Assembly: GCF_036588685.1 (NCBI RefSeq)
Contig: NC_086381.1
Span: forward strand, 68,951,436-69,015,435
Length of the DNA stretch: 64,000 bases
Source of the DNA: Mytilus trossulus
Lineage: Eukaryota; Mollusca; Bivalvia; Mytilida; Mytilidae
Direction: 5' to 3'
The position numbers and the translations under genes are program-made. The notes under the pieces were generated by a model that saw only the letters and a list, made by a program, of their open reading frames with translations, had not been told where the DNA came from and did not search any database. This document shows, in pieces, positions 47,181 through 57,625 of the stretch; position 1 is the first letter of the stretch; each line of letters opens with the position of its first letter.

Positions 47181-48740
47181 TTTAGCATGGGATCAACACA
47201 GTGGTTCATTACCGAGTAAAAAAAAATCAAAATGTCTATCTACCATGCACATTTCAGAAAATTCAGATCAGATAACGAAACTGGTTCCAGCAACATTTAT
47301 AAGCAATTTAAGATTGTGACCCTCACAGTTTCCATTCACCACAAATATTCTCGTTACAACGAATCATTTTAAATACAGAAATACGTGTTGAATGCAGCCT
47401 TTTGTTTAACTATTAATATATGTATACGGATAAAGTTATGAAAGGCAGCAGGGTCATCAGGGTGAGGAGTCCATGTCATCTGAAATAAATGCTAGGCATA
47501 GATCTAGAAAGCGACAGATAATCATGACATTAAAAAACTCTCTTCTTTTCGACTTTTTTCGAACAAATTTACACATAAAATGAAATCTATAGTATTGTGA
47601 ATTTTTTTACTTATTTTAGATACTATATATTGTTATCTGATATTGGACGAAAGATGTTGCCCTTTTATGTTATTATGTAATACAAGTTCAGATCATTTGA
47701 AAACACATATTAAACAGCCAAATGGATGCACAAGAGCTAAAATAGGAGTCATAGATCCTGTTGGCAACAATTATCTGGCTAATTTTATTGATTTTGTAAC
47801 ATTTGTTTCAAATATGACCAACTTCTTATCCAAAATCACCAGCACCGTATTGTAATGCAGGAAAAGGGGGAAGAATCGCTGCTCTGTTAGGTTGTCTCCC
47901 CTTTCCCTCCAAAACGATTATAACATTTATATATCCTGAGACTGGCATCTTTCACTAGGGACTTTTCTCGCTTTGGTGCATTTTAAGGGTTTATCGTCTC
48001 TATGATAATGGGGCTTCGGACAATATCTTCACTCGGTAATCTGGGGAATACTAGCTCGCTCATATTCAGGTCTAGGTTATACCTTCTGCTGTCGTGTCCT
48101 TCATCTCGGACACTTATTTAATTTATTTCTCAACGTCAGATTAATAGCTATAATCAAAAGAACTATAGAAATTAGATTAACTATAATATTTACAAAAAGA
48201 CGGAACTATTTATAACTTAATCTTACATCACCTACATTGTCTTTGAGCTTTAGCAATGCAATATAATTCAATTTTATTTATTTTTTTAGTTTATTTATCT
48301 AAGTTTACTTTATTTTATTTTCCATTTCCAACATACAATTTTCCATCATTATAGTATCAGGACCCACCAGCACAATATCAGGACATGAATAAATTGAGAA
48401 AATGCTTAATTTTAATAAATTTCAATGTTTTTCACAAAATTGTTCTGTCGTATGGATTGCGGTATAGAAGGCGGACTTTATGAGCATTTTTGTTTTATTT
48501 TTTCAGTTCGAGATTTTCTGAAAATGAGCATTTTTGTGTTACGCTTACTGAAACAGTTTAGAGGGTCATTTTTTTATGGTTTATATATGAACCCATAAGA
48601 AACGAAATTGAAAAATCTCAACTGTTTTCTTCCATTTTTTATGAGTGAAAACATCATTTTCGTCTTTGTTTACATTTTTTCATTGATCACCAGCACCCGT
48701 CAGGACCGAATCACCAGCACAGTACGTTCACTCGCAGGAC
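47181..48740. other. Interior of the second TIR element, no gene recognised
   Basis: AT-rich with a somewhat more GC-rich stretch at 47860-48120. The subterminal motifs CACCAGCACAATATCAGGAC (near 48366) and CACCAGCACCCGTCAGGACC (near 48690) belong to the right end of the host element. No transposase or other protein signature was seen. Confidence 0.5.
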
Positions 48741-49219
48741 AACCATACACACCGTGGACGAAGTTATAGATATCATATTGCCTTCTAAACAAAATAAACA
48801 TATAAGTTGTTATTTCATTTACTTTTTTTTCTTTTCTATTTGAAGATTTTTTTCTTCAAATATTCAATCATAGATATCTTTTAAATACACTTTTAACAAT
48901 GTCAGGAAATTTATTACATGACTTCTTTAAGTATATCGGTTTTTAGGTATTCTAAAAATAACACTGTGCAATATGCTTTTTGCGATCTGCCGTTTTCTCT
49001 ATACCTTCGAAAATATAGTTTAACATGTGACGTTCTATCCCCGAATGAACCAAATTAGTTAAAATATAAGAATTAATGATATTACTGAATATTATTGAGC
49101 ATTGTCTACTACTTATGATTTGCCTCGAACTGACCTAATCACAAACTTGTACATGTAAATTAAGCAACATTTTCACAGTCAATAGACCATGACTAAGGGG
49201 GCAGAGCCAAATAATCTCT

Positions 49220-50128
49220 ATGAAAATGAGATATGCCAATGCTTTTAAATACAACTGCGTGGTGTTACAACTGCACATATTTTATTTATCACTGCCACCA
49301 AATATCAAGAAAGGTGGAAGGCCAAAAAGTACAACGTTTGACCAAAACTGTCATTGGTCTTCCAAAACAACGTACCCGAACAAGCTATTGTTTACCATTC
49401 CATAAAAAGATGCAAAGAAATTGGGTTCCTTATATTAGAATCGTTTCTTGGAAGCTATTTAGCAAAAAATGCTGTTAATAACAAAATTTTAATGACCGAG
49501 GAACAAGTTGAAACAAGACCTGAACTTTTAACTGCCTCTTGTTTGGACTCAATTGTAATAAAAAGTATTGTCTACAAGACGCATCGGAAGCTATTTAGAG
49601 CGTGTTTAAAGAGAAGAAAAATATCCTATCTACATATGTTTAGTTTAAACATATTTATTTACAGTGGATTGGAAAACAAGTTTTGCAACTTTTATTAATC
49701 CCTTTCATCATGGCCACTTTGCGGGTGCGAGTGCTGCCTTGTAGCGGCATTAGCCTACTCTTTTTCGAAATCTACAAGGGTGTCTTTAACGTGCAAGAGA
49801 TGTGGTTCTCTCTTAACACGGGTCAGCCATTTATCGTCCCTTTCCGACGGACTATCATCGTTTCCTCAAGACCATACTCGCAGATGGTGTCAAGGGAGAG
49901 CCGACAATTGAGTTCCTGAAATTTCCATCCCAAACGGGAATCGAACCAGGAACCTTTGTGTTAGTAGTCCGATGCACTAACCACTACACCACGGCTCTCT
50001 ACATATGCACACAAGTTGTAGATTCAAAGGAAGCCAGTGGAATGTGTTTGGAGTGGCAACATTTATTTTGCACTAGTCTAAAACAAATTTCAAAGGCAAA
50101 TAATTGGTTTTGTAACAATTGCAAATGA
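49220..50128 (+). pseudogene. Decayed PHD-like zinc-finger protein gene, split by a SINE
   Basis: Coding remnants lie in shifting frames: LPPNIKKGGRPK (near 49285-49330), VIGLPKQRTRTSYCLPFHKK (49350-49410), ESFLGSYLAKN and EEQVETRPELLTASCLD (49437-49555), IVYKTHRKLFRACLKRRK (to about 49620). The SINE at 49639-49998 then interrupts. Beyond it, ICTQVVDSKEAS, GMCLEWQHLFC and NNWFCNNCK run to a TGA at 50126-50128. The last part has the C..W.H..C and WFC..C look of a PHD-type finger, with some ligands lost. Removing the insert and one target copy joins the parts with a one-base slip in an A run. I recall similar uncharacterised multicopy proteins in bivalves but cannot name the family. At least three frameshifts. 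Confidence 0.55.
49639..49998 (-). mobile_element. tRNA-derived SINE, minus strand
   Basis: Read on the minus strand from 49998, it begins AGAGCCGTGGTGTAGTGGTT with a tRNA-like A box (TGGTGTAGTGGTTAG). It then has a perfect B box GGTTCGATTCC (in 49929-49941), followed by a body with GCACGTTAAAGACACCC and AGGCTAATGCCGCTACAAGG typical of mollusc SINEs as I recall them. CTACATATG occurs at 49630-49638 and 49999-50007, a 9-bp target duplication that fixes the ends. The exact 3' tail is less certain. It is inserted in a decayed coding sequence. Confidence 0.85.
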
Positions 50129-50379
50129 TAAAGCATGTGTCCATTTGAAATTCGTAGCAAACAACATAATATTGTCAATAGTGTGGCATAGCTTTAGTAC
50201 TATTTTTAGCAGATGGCAGGATATATTTAAACCATAGATTTTACACAGATTTGAAAATCAACATTTTCATAAATATTTTCGAAAAAATATAGTTAATAAT
50301 GCATCATCATGATACAATTATGTTTCCATGCTTTTAATTAATATTATAAAGTTATGCATTATTTATTTATGAACATCTC

Positions 50380-50495
50380 CGGTTGCAGGAGTTTCTCGCT
50401 GCATTGAAGACCTATTGGTGACCTTCTGTTGTTATCTGGTCTATGGTCGGGTTGGTGTCTCTTTGACACATATATTCCCCATTTCCATTTTTAAT
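50380..50495 (-). repeat. 'CAGCTGAAGGACGCC' family, partial
   Basis: GCAGGAGTTTCTCGCTGCAT, GAAGACCTATTGGTGACCTTC and TCCCCATTTCCATTTTTAAT match 6963-7115. Confidence 0.7.
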
Positions 50496-50631
50496 GTATC
50501 TTCAATATCTTATTTTTATTGTACTGCATTTTTATTCATTATTGCTTGAAATTGTCTATAAAAAGATATCAAATTATTATTTAGCCATTTTATTCTCTAC
50601 TTATCACACCAGTTTTATTTAGTCACGCCGG

Positions 50632-50700
50632 CAAAATAGCATTTTTTTCAGGCTATTTTGCCAGTGACGGCTAAATAGCAAATTTGCCATTTTGCCGGTT
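50632..50700. repeat. Small inverted repeat CCGGCAAAATAGC
   Basis: GCCGGCAAAATAGC and GGCTATTTTGCC pair closely. CTAAATAGCAAATTTGCCATTTTGCCGG follows and can also pair with the first arm. Probably a short degenerate MITE. Confidence 0.4.
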
Positions 50701-50877
50701 CCGGTCACTCATCTGAGTTTTATTTATATTAATTTTGTCGCAGTTCTGACAAAGGTAGACAATACAATAAGTTGGGATAACAGAATCCTAATTTGGAAAT
50801 ATATGTAAGTAAGTATTAAATTCTTAAAGAGTCCGGTACATATCAACACATTTATTGAACAGAACTCTTAATCGACT

Positions 50878-50975
50878 TTGCTCGTTGGTGAATGGCCGTA
50901 TGGTATTGTTGATTCTGTGTTCTTTGGTCTCTTGTTGAGAGTTGGCTCATTGGCAATCATATTACCTTCAACTTT
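50878..50975 (-). repeat. Diverged 110-bp repeat copy, minus strand
   Basis: GGCCGTATGGTATTG, CTTTGGTCTCTTGTTGAGAG and CTCATTGGCAATCATATTAC are the reversed modules of the family. Confidence 0.55.
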
Positions 50976-51109
50976 TGCGAAAGCTTCATTTTGTCTGATA
51001 TTCATTTACCTCCATTTGTTCTTAAATTATCATCAAAAAGAATTTTTTAATCATATGAAATAATCCATTGGTTTTGGATTGGACCATTATATTATATACA
51101 TGGAAACGT

Positions 51110-51200
51110 TAATTAGAAAGATTTTTCACCGACCGTACAAGGGCTGTATAGCCAGTCAAGGTCGTTAAAAACTTCCATTTGTTGTAAAAGATGAAGGACT
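51110..51200 (+). repeat. Dispersed 'ACAAGGGCTGTATAGCCAGTCA' repeat
   Basis: ACCGTACAAGGGCTGTATAGCCAGTCAAGGTCG is a sequence I recognise as dispersed in mussel DNA. It also holds a short GGGCTGTATAGCC palindrome. Only one copy is visible here. Confidence 0.4.
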
Positions 51201-51666
51201 GATTGGAAAGACTTATTACAACATTTTCCGAAACTTTTCGTAATCATTCCGTTACCAACTTGTTTTTTATAAGTTCTCCGGAACATCCGGTTGCTTTATT
51301 TTGTATTTTGTTTATAATTGTTTTTAATTTCAGCTTTTGCTGAATCAAACATTGTTAAGTTTTTGATATTATGAAGAAATATGCCCAGATTCAAACATTC
51401 GTCCATGAAAAAATGCTACACAAGTTCCCAGTCAGGTAAATCTCAATTTGGTCGATTGCGATATCACCAGAAAATGCTACAAAAATTATGCAAGATTTGT
51501 TGTGATTTCGCAACCGATTGTAAGAACTATTTTTAAAAAGCCGTAATGAACAATTTTTGATTGCACACCTACACTGTATCATTGTGTCATTGTGTCCAGA
51601 TTATTTATCTGCATGCATTAACAAGGTACAATATAATAATAATTAATATTACGGTAAGCAGCTAAT

Positions 51667-51930
51667 GGAGCTACCATTTGAATTTTAGGTGGGGGGTGGG
51701 GGGGGGGGGGGGGGTGGGGCTAGGATGATTTTTTTTTTTATGTAATCTCTGTCATGCCTTTTTATTTTTTACTCTGTTTGGTCATGTCTTTTTTTTTTTT
51801 AGTTTATCCTGACTTTTTTTTTACCTCAATTGTCGTCCTGACTTGTTTTTTTGCAAGTGCCTCATCCTGCCTTTTTATTTACTCAAAACTTCTTTCCTGT
51901 CTATTTTTTTCAAATTTCATTGCGGCAATA
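51667..51930 (+). mobile_element. Truncated copy of the G-tract/C-tract element
   Basis: GGAGCTACCATTTGAATTTT then a long G-rich run, GGGGCTAGGATGA, and the same T-rich interior as 1339-1647 (GTTTATCCTGACTTTTTTT, CAATTGTCGTCCTGACTTG). It stops at CAAATTTCAT just before the expected C run, so the right inverted end is lost. Confidence 0.7.
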
Positions 51931-52019
51931 TCAATATTCGGTGATTTTTTCAACAAACTTCAACATATTTTATTCACATACTTAAAATTATGCCACAGGA
52001 CAACAATTAGTAAAAAATA

Positions 52020-52105
52020 AAAATCAGGGCGAATGGACCCTGGGCGAACAGGTATCAGGGCGAACAGGTACTAGGGCGAACGTGAATTAGGGCGTACGGA
52101 CCCGG
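52020..52105 (+). repeat. Short GGGCGAAC repeat cluster
   Basis: AGGGCGAATGGACCCTG, GGGCGAACAGGTATC, AGGGCGAACAGGTACT, AGGGCGAACGTGAATT and AGGGCGTACGGACCCGG follow each other every 15-18 bases. It is CG-rich against AT-rich flanks. Confidence 0.6.
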
Positions 52106-52734
52106 ATTCTACTGTTTTCAGTGTAATGTACAAGATGTATTTAAGAGGTAAAGTTACGTATCTTAGATATTCAGATCTTAGGCTGTAAAAATAAAATTTT
52201 GAAGATTATAGGATAATCATGATAATAGGGAGTTTATTCATTTCTTGAGACTTATTGTGACAATTAAAATCTTACAATTGCATTGATTTAAAGAATTAAA
52301 TGTAAATACAAATGTACATTATGTTTTAAACATGTATTATATGCATCTGTACATTGGTAAATAAAAATTACTTGCAATGCATCATTTGTATAAGTATAAC
52401 TCATGAAGTTCAGTCATGTCAGGAAGCTACATGTAAAAATGTACATGTAGATTTTTGTATGTACAAAATGTACAAATGTAACATGCATATAAATACAGTA
52501 TGAAAAAGCCCCAGCAAGACAATATATATATACCATGTATGAAAAAAATCAAAAATGAAAACTAACAGCTACATTTTTAAAAATCAAGTAACAGTTACAT
52601 TTGTAGAGCAATGGATAACATGCTCTCGACTTTAAAGGGAAGATTCATAAAGAATGGTGCAGGGTTAAACTGGTTTGCTAAAATTTAAATTCCCACATAC
52701 ATGACATCAGAACAAACTGTAAAAATCAGTTGAA

Positions 52735-52865
52735 AAAGGGCTTTGCTCATTGTTGAAGGCCATAAGCATGATAAGGTGATCTATAGTTGTTAGTTTCAGT
52801 TACTGTACATTTTGTCTTTTGTGGACAGTTGTCTCATTGGCAATCATACCACATCCTCTTTTTAT
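52735..52865 (-). repeat. 110-bp repeat copy, minus strand
   Basis: GGGCTTTGCTCATTGTTGAA, GGTGATCTATAGTTGTTAGT and GTTGTCTCATTGGCAATCAT ACCACATC are the reversed family modules. A well-preserved solo copy. Confidence 0.8.
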
Positions 52866-53424
52866 ATTAACTCATCAGATGAATAGTATCATACAAATAG
52901 AAATAGAAAAACAGAGTGGACATTGAAGGGTACTTGCATACTAAGTACTTATTTGAAAGTTTAGCAGTTACTGACAGCTAGTTCAAAGCCTTTAAAAGTA
53001 ATAAAAAACCATGCATCTATGATTAAACATGCCACAGTGGCATGACAGTGCAACATGAGAACATACAGTAAAAGTAGTCATGGTAGTTTGCACTATTAAC
53101 CATTATACTAGTCTTTATATATGTCCCAGAAAAGTAAAATCTTATTCTGTCTAGTTAGATTTTGTAACACTTTGTTTAAGACACTGTCAGAAAAGTATTT
53201 TAGAATATTGGTCTTCGGATAAGTAATTAGAAAAAGATTTTGGTGCAGACTGGTTCACTGGTTGAAAAAGGGTTTAATTTCTCAGATTAGCTGGAAGCAT
53301 AAAAAAACTCTAAAAAATGTGAAATATTGATTTGATTGTTTCTTTTTTTTTACCCTTCAAGAGTTACTGAAATCTAGTTCTGATTATAATCTACTAGCTT
53401 GTAAACACTTGAAATGACATGAAT

Positions 53425-53930
53425 AAGATATTAGTATTATCTGCTCATCATGCTCATAATGTATATATAACCAATACAAAATGATATGAACATGATGAAT
53501 AAGATATCATCTGCTCAAGACATGAATAAGATATTATCTGCTCAAGACATGAATAAGATATCATCTGCTTATCATGCTCATAACCAATACAAAAATACAT
53601 GAATAAGATATCATCTGTCCAAGAAATAAATAAGATATCATCTGCCCAAGAAATGAGTAAGATATCATCTGCTCATCATGCTCATAACCAATACAAAAAT
53701 ACATGAATAAGATATCATCTGTCCAAGAAATAAATGAGATATCATCTGCCCAAGAAATGAGTAAGATATCATCTGCTCATCATGCTCATAACCAATACAA
53801 AAATACATGAATAAGATATCATCTGTTCAAGAAATGAATAAAATATCATCTGCCCAAGAAATGAGTAAGATATCATCTGCTCAAGACATGAACATGAAGA
53901 ACAAGATATCATCTGCTCATCAATGGCATC
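53425..53930 (+). repeat. Minisatellite with higher-order structure, AAGATATCATCTGC
   Basis: The ~24-26 bp basic unit (GAATAAGATATCATCTGCTCAAGA-like) alternates with a longer block ATCATGCTCATAACCAATACA AAAATACAT. Composite units of about 125 bp repeat near 53558, 53680 and 53795. This is a two-level tandem structure. Confidence 0.85.
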
Positions 53931-54162
53931 ATGCTCATACATACATTGTATATGTACCAAAACTTCTTTTAATTTGTTGAGTTAATTTTTTCACTTTTAT
54001 CACAGGTTCCATATAGTTAAAGAAAAAAATATTTCTGTGTATCTTTGTCGTGTGTTTATGTCTTTTGAATGAGAATCTCATTTGAATGTTAAGTCACATT
54101 TGATTTGTATATACATTTTTGTACCTGTACATTATTTGCATAATATTATTTATATATTTCAG

Positions 54163-54246
54163 ATATAACACTGAAACATTATGCAGATGCAGAATCTCAA
54201 AAGTTGAAAGTTTCAAAAGGTGCTGCAAATGCCATACATAATGAAG
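54163..54246 (+). CDS. TMEM183-like gene, upstream coding exon
   Basis: The TATATATTTCAG acceptor ends at 54162. The 84-base exon reads DITLKHYADAESQKLK then VSKGAANAIHNE, with the first and last codons split (phase 1 in, phase 1 out). It aligns with the N-terminal region of animal TMEM183 (human VTVADYADSD and AVANAVQQE, from memory). The following GCAAGT suggests a GC-AG intron. The intron to the next exon is ~8.1 kb and holds the PIN/CXC element. The preceding exon with the start codon was not found. Confidence 0.6.
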
Positions 54247-54460
54247 GCAAGTTTTACAACAGATTTTATATTTATACCGGTACATATAATTATAACTATT
54301 GCATAAGTTGTACTTTGAATAAATGTCAAAAATGAACTAGACTTGTTACTGGGTTTGTACTAACATGAGCAATATCATATGACACGTGCCACATGTGAAG
54401 CAGGTTGTAATTAGCCCTTCCAATACCTGAGATCACCACCAGTTTTTGAGGTGTCTTCCC

Positions 54461-54525
54461 GATTGTCCCACTTTTTGAAATTACAGGTAAAAAAGTAAAG
54501 AAATTTTGTGGGACAGTCGGGAATA
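54461..54525. repeat. Imperfect hairpin CCCGATTGTCCCAC / GTGGGACAGTCGGG
   Basis: TTCCCGATTGTCCCAC and GTGGGACAGTCGGGAA pair around a ~33-base A-rich loop. A third related phrase ATGGGACAATTGGGAA follows near 54555. Probably a repeat relic inside the intron. Confidence 0.5.
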
Positions 54526-54857
54526 TGTTTGGGAGACAATTTGAAAGTTAAAATATGGGACAATTGGGAATTGTTTTGGTAGCGTTTTGGTAGCGTTCAA
54601 TTTGTTTTTATAGTATGTTGTAGTTTGTAATTATAGGTAACTCATCAACTTATCTTATAAAAATATATGATGGAAAAAATGAACAAATGATAATATTTAT
54701 ATACATACATTTGTACATGACATAGTAAACTAAGAAATAATAGTGTAACAGTATTGATTTTGTCATTTTAGATAGAAATGTGATGCTGATTTTTTGCAAT
54801 ATTGGGAAAAATCCTGTTTGCCTCATATACAAATTTTCATAGACTTTGGTGCATATT

Positions 54858-55166
54858 TATACCCCCACTTTAAAAAAAGGGGGGGGGGTATACTGTTTTA
54901 CCTCTGTCTGTCCTTCGGTCAGTCCATCCGTCCATCACATGAATATTTTTCGTTGCATTTTTCTCAGGAACTACAATACAAGGATTTCTGAAATTTGGTT
55001 TCAGGTTTATCTAAGTCAGCTATACTGGGTGATGCGTTTTCAGATTGATCACTTGACAACTTCCTGTTTACCGAACACTTGCATATTTTTACACTATTTA
55101 TATCATCCACTTGCGGCGGGGGTATCATCAGTAAGCAGTAGTTCGCAGTCTCACTTGTTTAATTTT
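54858..55166 (+). repeat. 'TACCCCCACTTTAAAAAAAGG' dispersed repeat
   Basis: TATACCCCCACTTTAAAAAA, then a G run, GTATACTGTTTTACCTCTGT and CTGTCCTTCGGTCAGTCCAT, ending GCGGGGGTATCATCAGTAAG. I know this family from bivalves. The 110-aa frame over it is not a gene. Confidence 0.7.
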
Positions 55167-55300
55167 TTTTTGAACTAGCTGTTAGTAACTGCTCAGATCT
55201 GTCTTTGTTGTGGTAAAGTATAAGTCCACTCTGTGTCAAGTTTTGTATTTCTGAATCCATTTGTTGATCATGAGATATAAGCCTTTTTCTACTCATTTTT

Positions 55301-57212
55301 ATACGACCGCAAATTTTGAAAAAATTTTCGTCGTATATTGCTATCACGTTGGCGTCGTCGTCTGCGTCGTCGTTGTCGTCGTCCGAATACTTTTAGTTTT
55401 CGCACTCTAACTTTAGTAAAAGTGAATAGAAATCTATGAAATTTTAACACAAGGTTAATGACCACAAAAGGAAGGTTGGTATTGATTTTGGGAGTTTTGG
55501 TCCCAACATTTTAGGAATTAGGGGCCAAAAAGGGCCCTAATAAGCATTTTCTTGGTTTTCGCACTATAACTTTAGTTTAAGTTAATAGAAATCTATGAAA
55601 TTTTGACACAAGGTTTATGACCACAAAAAAAAGGTTGGGATTGATTTTGGGAGTTTTGGTTTCAACAGTTTAGGAATTAGGGGCCAAAAAAGGGCACAAA
55701 TAAGCATTATTCTTGGTTTTCGCACAATAACTTTAGTTTAAGTTAATAGAAATCAATGAAATTTAAACACAATGTTTATGACCACAAAAGGAAGATTGGT
55801 ATTGATTTGGAGAGTTTAGGTCCCAACAGTTTAGGAATTAGGGGCCAAAAAGGGACCCATATAATCATTTTTCTTGGTTTTCGCACCATAACTTTAGTAT
55901 AGGTAAATAGAAATCTATGAAATTTAAACACAAGGTTTATGACCATAAAAGGAAGGTTGGTATTGATTTTGGGAGTTTTGGTCCTAACAGTTTAGGAAAA
56001 AGGGGCCCAAAGGGTCCAAAATTAAACTTTGTTTGATTCCATCAAGAATTGAATAATTGGGGTTCTTTGATATGCGGAATCTAACTGTGTATGTAGATTC
56101 TTAATTTTTGGTCCCATTTTCAAATTGGTCTACATTAAGGTCCAAAGGGTCCAAAATTAAACTTAGTTTGATTTTGTCAAAAAATTAATCGGTTGGGTTC
56201 TTCGATATGCTGAATCTAAAAATGTATTTAGATTCTTGATTATTGGCCCAGTTTTCAAGTTGGTTCAAATCGGGGTCCAAAATTAAACTTTGTTTGATTT
56301 CATTAAAAATTGAATAAATTGGGTTCTTTGATATGCCAAATCTAACTGTGTATGTAGATTCTTCATTTTTGGTCCTGTTTTCAAATTGGTCTACATTAAA
56401 GTCCAAAGGGTCCAAAATTAAACTTAGTTTGATTTTAACAAAAAATGAAATCTTGGGGTTCTTTGATATGCTGAATCCAAACATGTACTTAGATTTTTGA
56501 TTATGGGCCCAGTTTTCAAGTTGGTCCAAATCAGGATCTTTAATATTATATTAAGTATTGTGCAATAGCAAGTCTTTTCAATTGCACAGTATTGCACAAT
56601 GGCAAGAAATATCTAATTGCACAATATTGTGAAATAGCAATATTTTTTTTAATTAGAGTTATCTTTCTTTGTCCAGAATAGTAAGCAAGAAATATCTAAT
56701 TGCACAATATTGTGAAATAGCAATATTTTTTTTTAATTGGAGTTATCTTTCTTTGTCCAGAATCAACTCAAATCTTTGTTATATACAATGTATATTCACT
56801 TTTTACTACCAACTGATAAATTAAATAATCTTTACCATTCAGTGATAACAAGCAGTTTTTTTACATCTTAATATCTTATGATGTATTTAAATGAGTAGTT
56901 ATTGTTGCAAACTCCATTAGAAATTTAATTGATCAAAAAAATTGGGTTCAATTTTCTCATTTGAAATGAAATTTCATAAATAAAATGAAAATTTCTTTAA
57001 ACATTTTTTTGAGAGGATTGATATTCAACAGCATAGTGAATTGCTCTAAGAGAAAACAAAATTTTTTAGTTCATTAGAACACATTCATTCTGTGTCAGAA
57101 ACCTATGCTGTGTCAACTATTTAATCACAATCCAAATTTAGAGCTGAATCCAGCTTGAATGTTGTGTCCATACTTGCCCCAACCGTTCAGGGTTCAACCT
57201 CTGCGGTCGTAT
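55301..57212. mobile_element. 'ATACGACCGCA' element of nested tandem arrays, ~1.9 kb
   Basis: The left ATACGACCGCAAATTTTG and right CTGCGGTCGTATAAAGC form short inverted ends. After a CGTCGTCGTC simple stretch come four ~160-bp units (TTTTCGCAC...AACTTTAGT near 55395, 55555, 55715 and 55875). Next are four ~130-bp units (AAACTTNGTTTGATT near 56022, 56158, 56284 and 56420) and two ~110-bp units with TCTAATTGCACAATATTGTG. There is no transposase. The 114-aa minus frame at 56185-56529 is three translated repeat units. Confidence 0.75.
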
Positions 57213-57339
57213 AAAGCTACGCCCTGCAGAGCATCTGGTTATAGTTAATTCTTAAGTGAACTATTTAAACACTGTCTGTGGTTAATACAAATATAGGAGA
57301 GTTGGCGCTTTCAAAAAAGTTTAACCTATCAATATTCTG

Positions 57340-57625
57340 TATGTGCCTGGCCCATGTCAGGTCCCTGTAATTCAGTGGTTGTCGTTTGTTGCTGAGTAAC
57401 ATATTTGTTTTTTTTCATTATTTTGTACATAAATCATGCCATTAGTTTTCTCGTATGAATTGTTTTATATTTGCCACATTCAACTTGGAGCCTATAATAC
57501 ATTGTAGCTATGCAGTATGGGCTTTGCTTAATGTTGAAGGCCGTATGGTGACCTATAGTTATTAATGTTTCTGTCACTTCATCTTTTAGGGAGAGTTCTC
57601 TCATTGGCAATCATACCTTATTTTT
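57340..57625 (-). repeat. Extended 110-bp repeat copy, minus strand
   Basis: AGTATGGGCTTTGCTTAATG, TTGAAGGCCGTATGGTGACC and TCTCTCATTGGCAATCATAC are family modules. The upstream GTTTTCTCGTATGAATTGTT belongs to the longer form of the family that I recall from mussels. Confidence 0.65.

Larger units (their letters stand above)
43532..48756. mobile_element. Second large TIR element, CAC...GTG ends, 5-bp TSD
   Basis: The left end CACGGTGGGTATGGTTGTCC and right end GGACAACCATACACACCGTG are inverted copies (one mismatch). The perfect duplicated target GACGA lies outside (43527-43531 and 48757-48761). The ends carry a family of subterminal motifs, GGTCCTGAYG..TGCTGGTG on the left and its complement (CACCAGCAC...CAGGACC) on the right, several times each. 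About 5.2 kb with no transposase. It has accumulated other elements: a hairpin MITE (43638), a 110-bp repeat (44236), a foldback (45081-46610) and a dispersed repeat (46925). The 70-aa frame at 47643-47855 has no motif I recognise. Confidence 0.85.

Noticed and set aside
49929..49998. Functional tRNA gene
   Set aside because: A and B boxes are present but the acceptor stem does not close and a SINE body with target duplications follows, so it is a SINE head.
56185..56529. 114-aa minus frame with internal repeats
   Set aside because: It is three translated ~130-bp tandem repeat units, not a protein repeat family I recognise.
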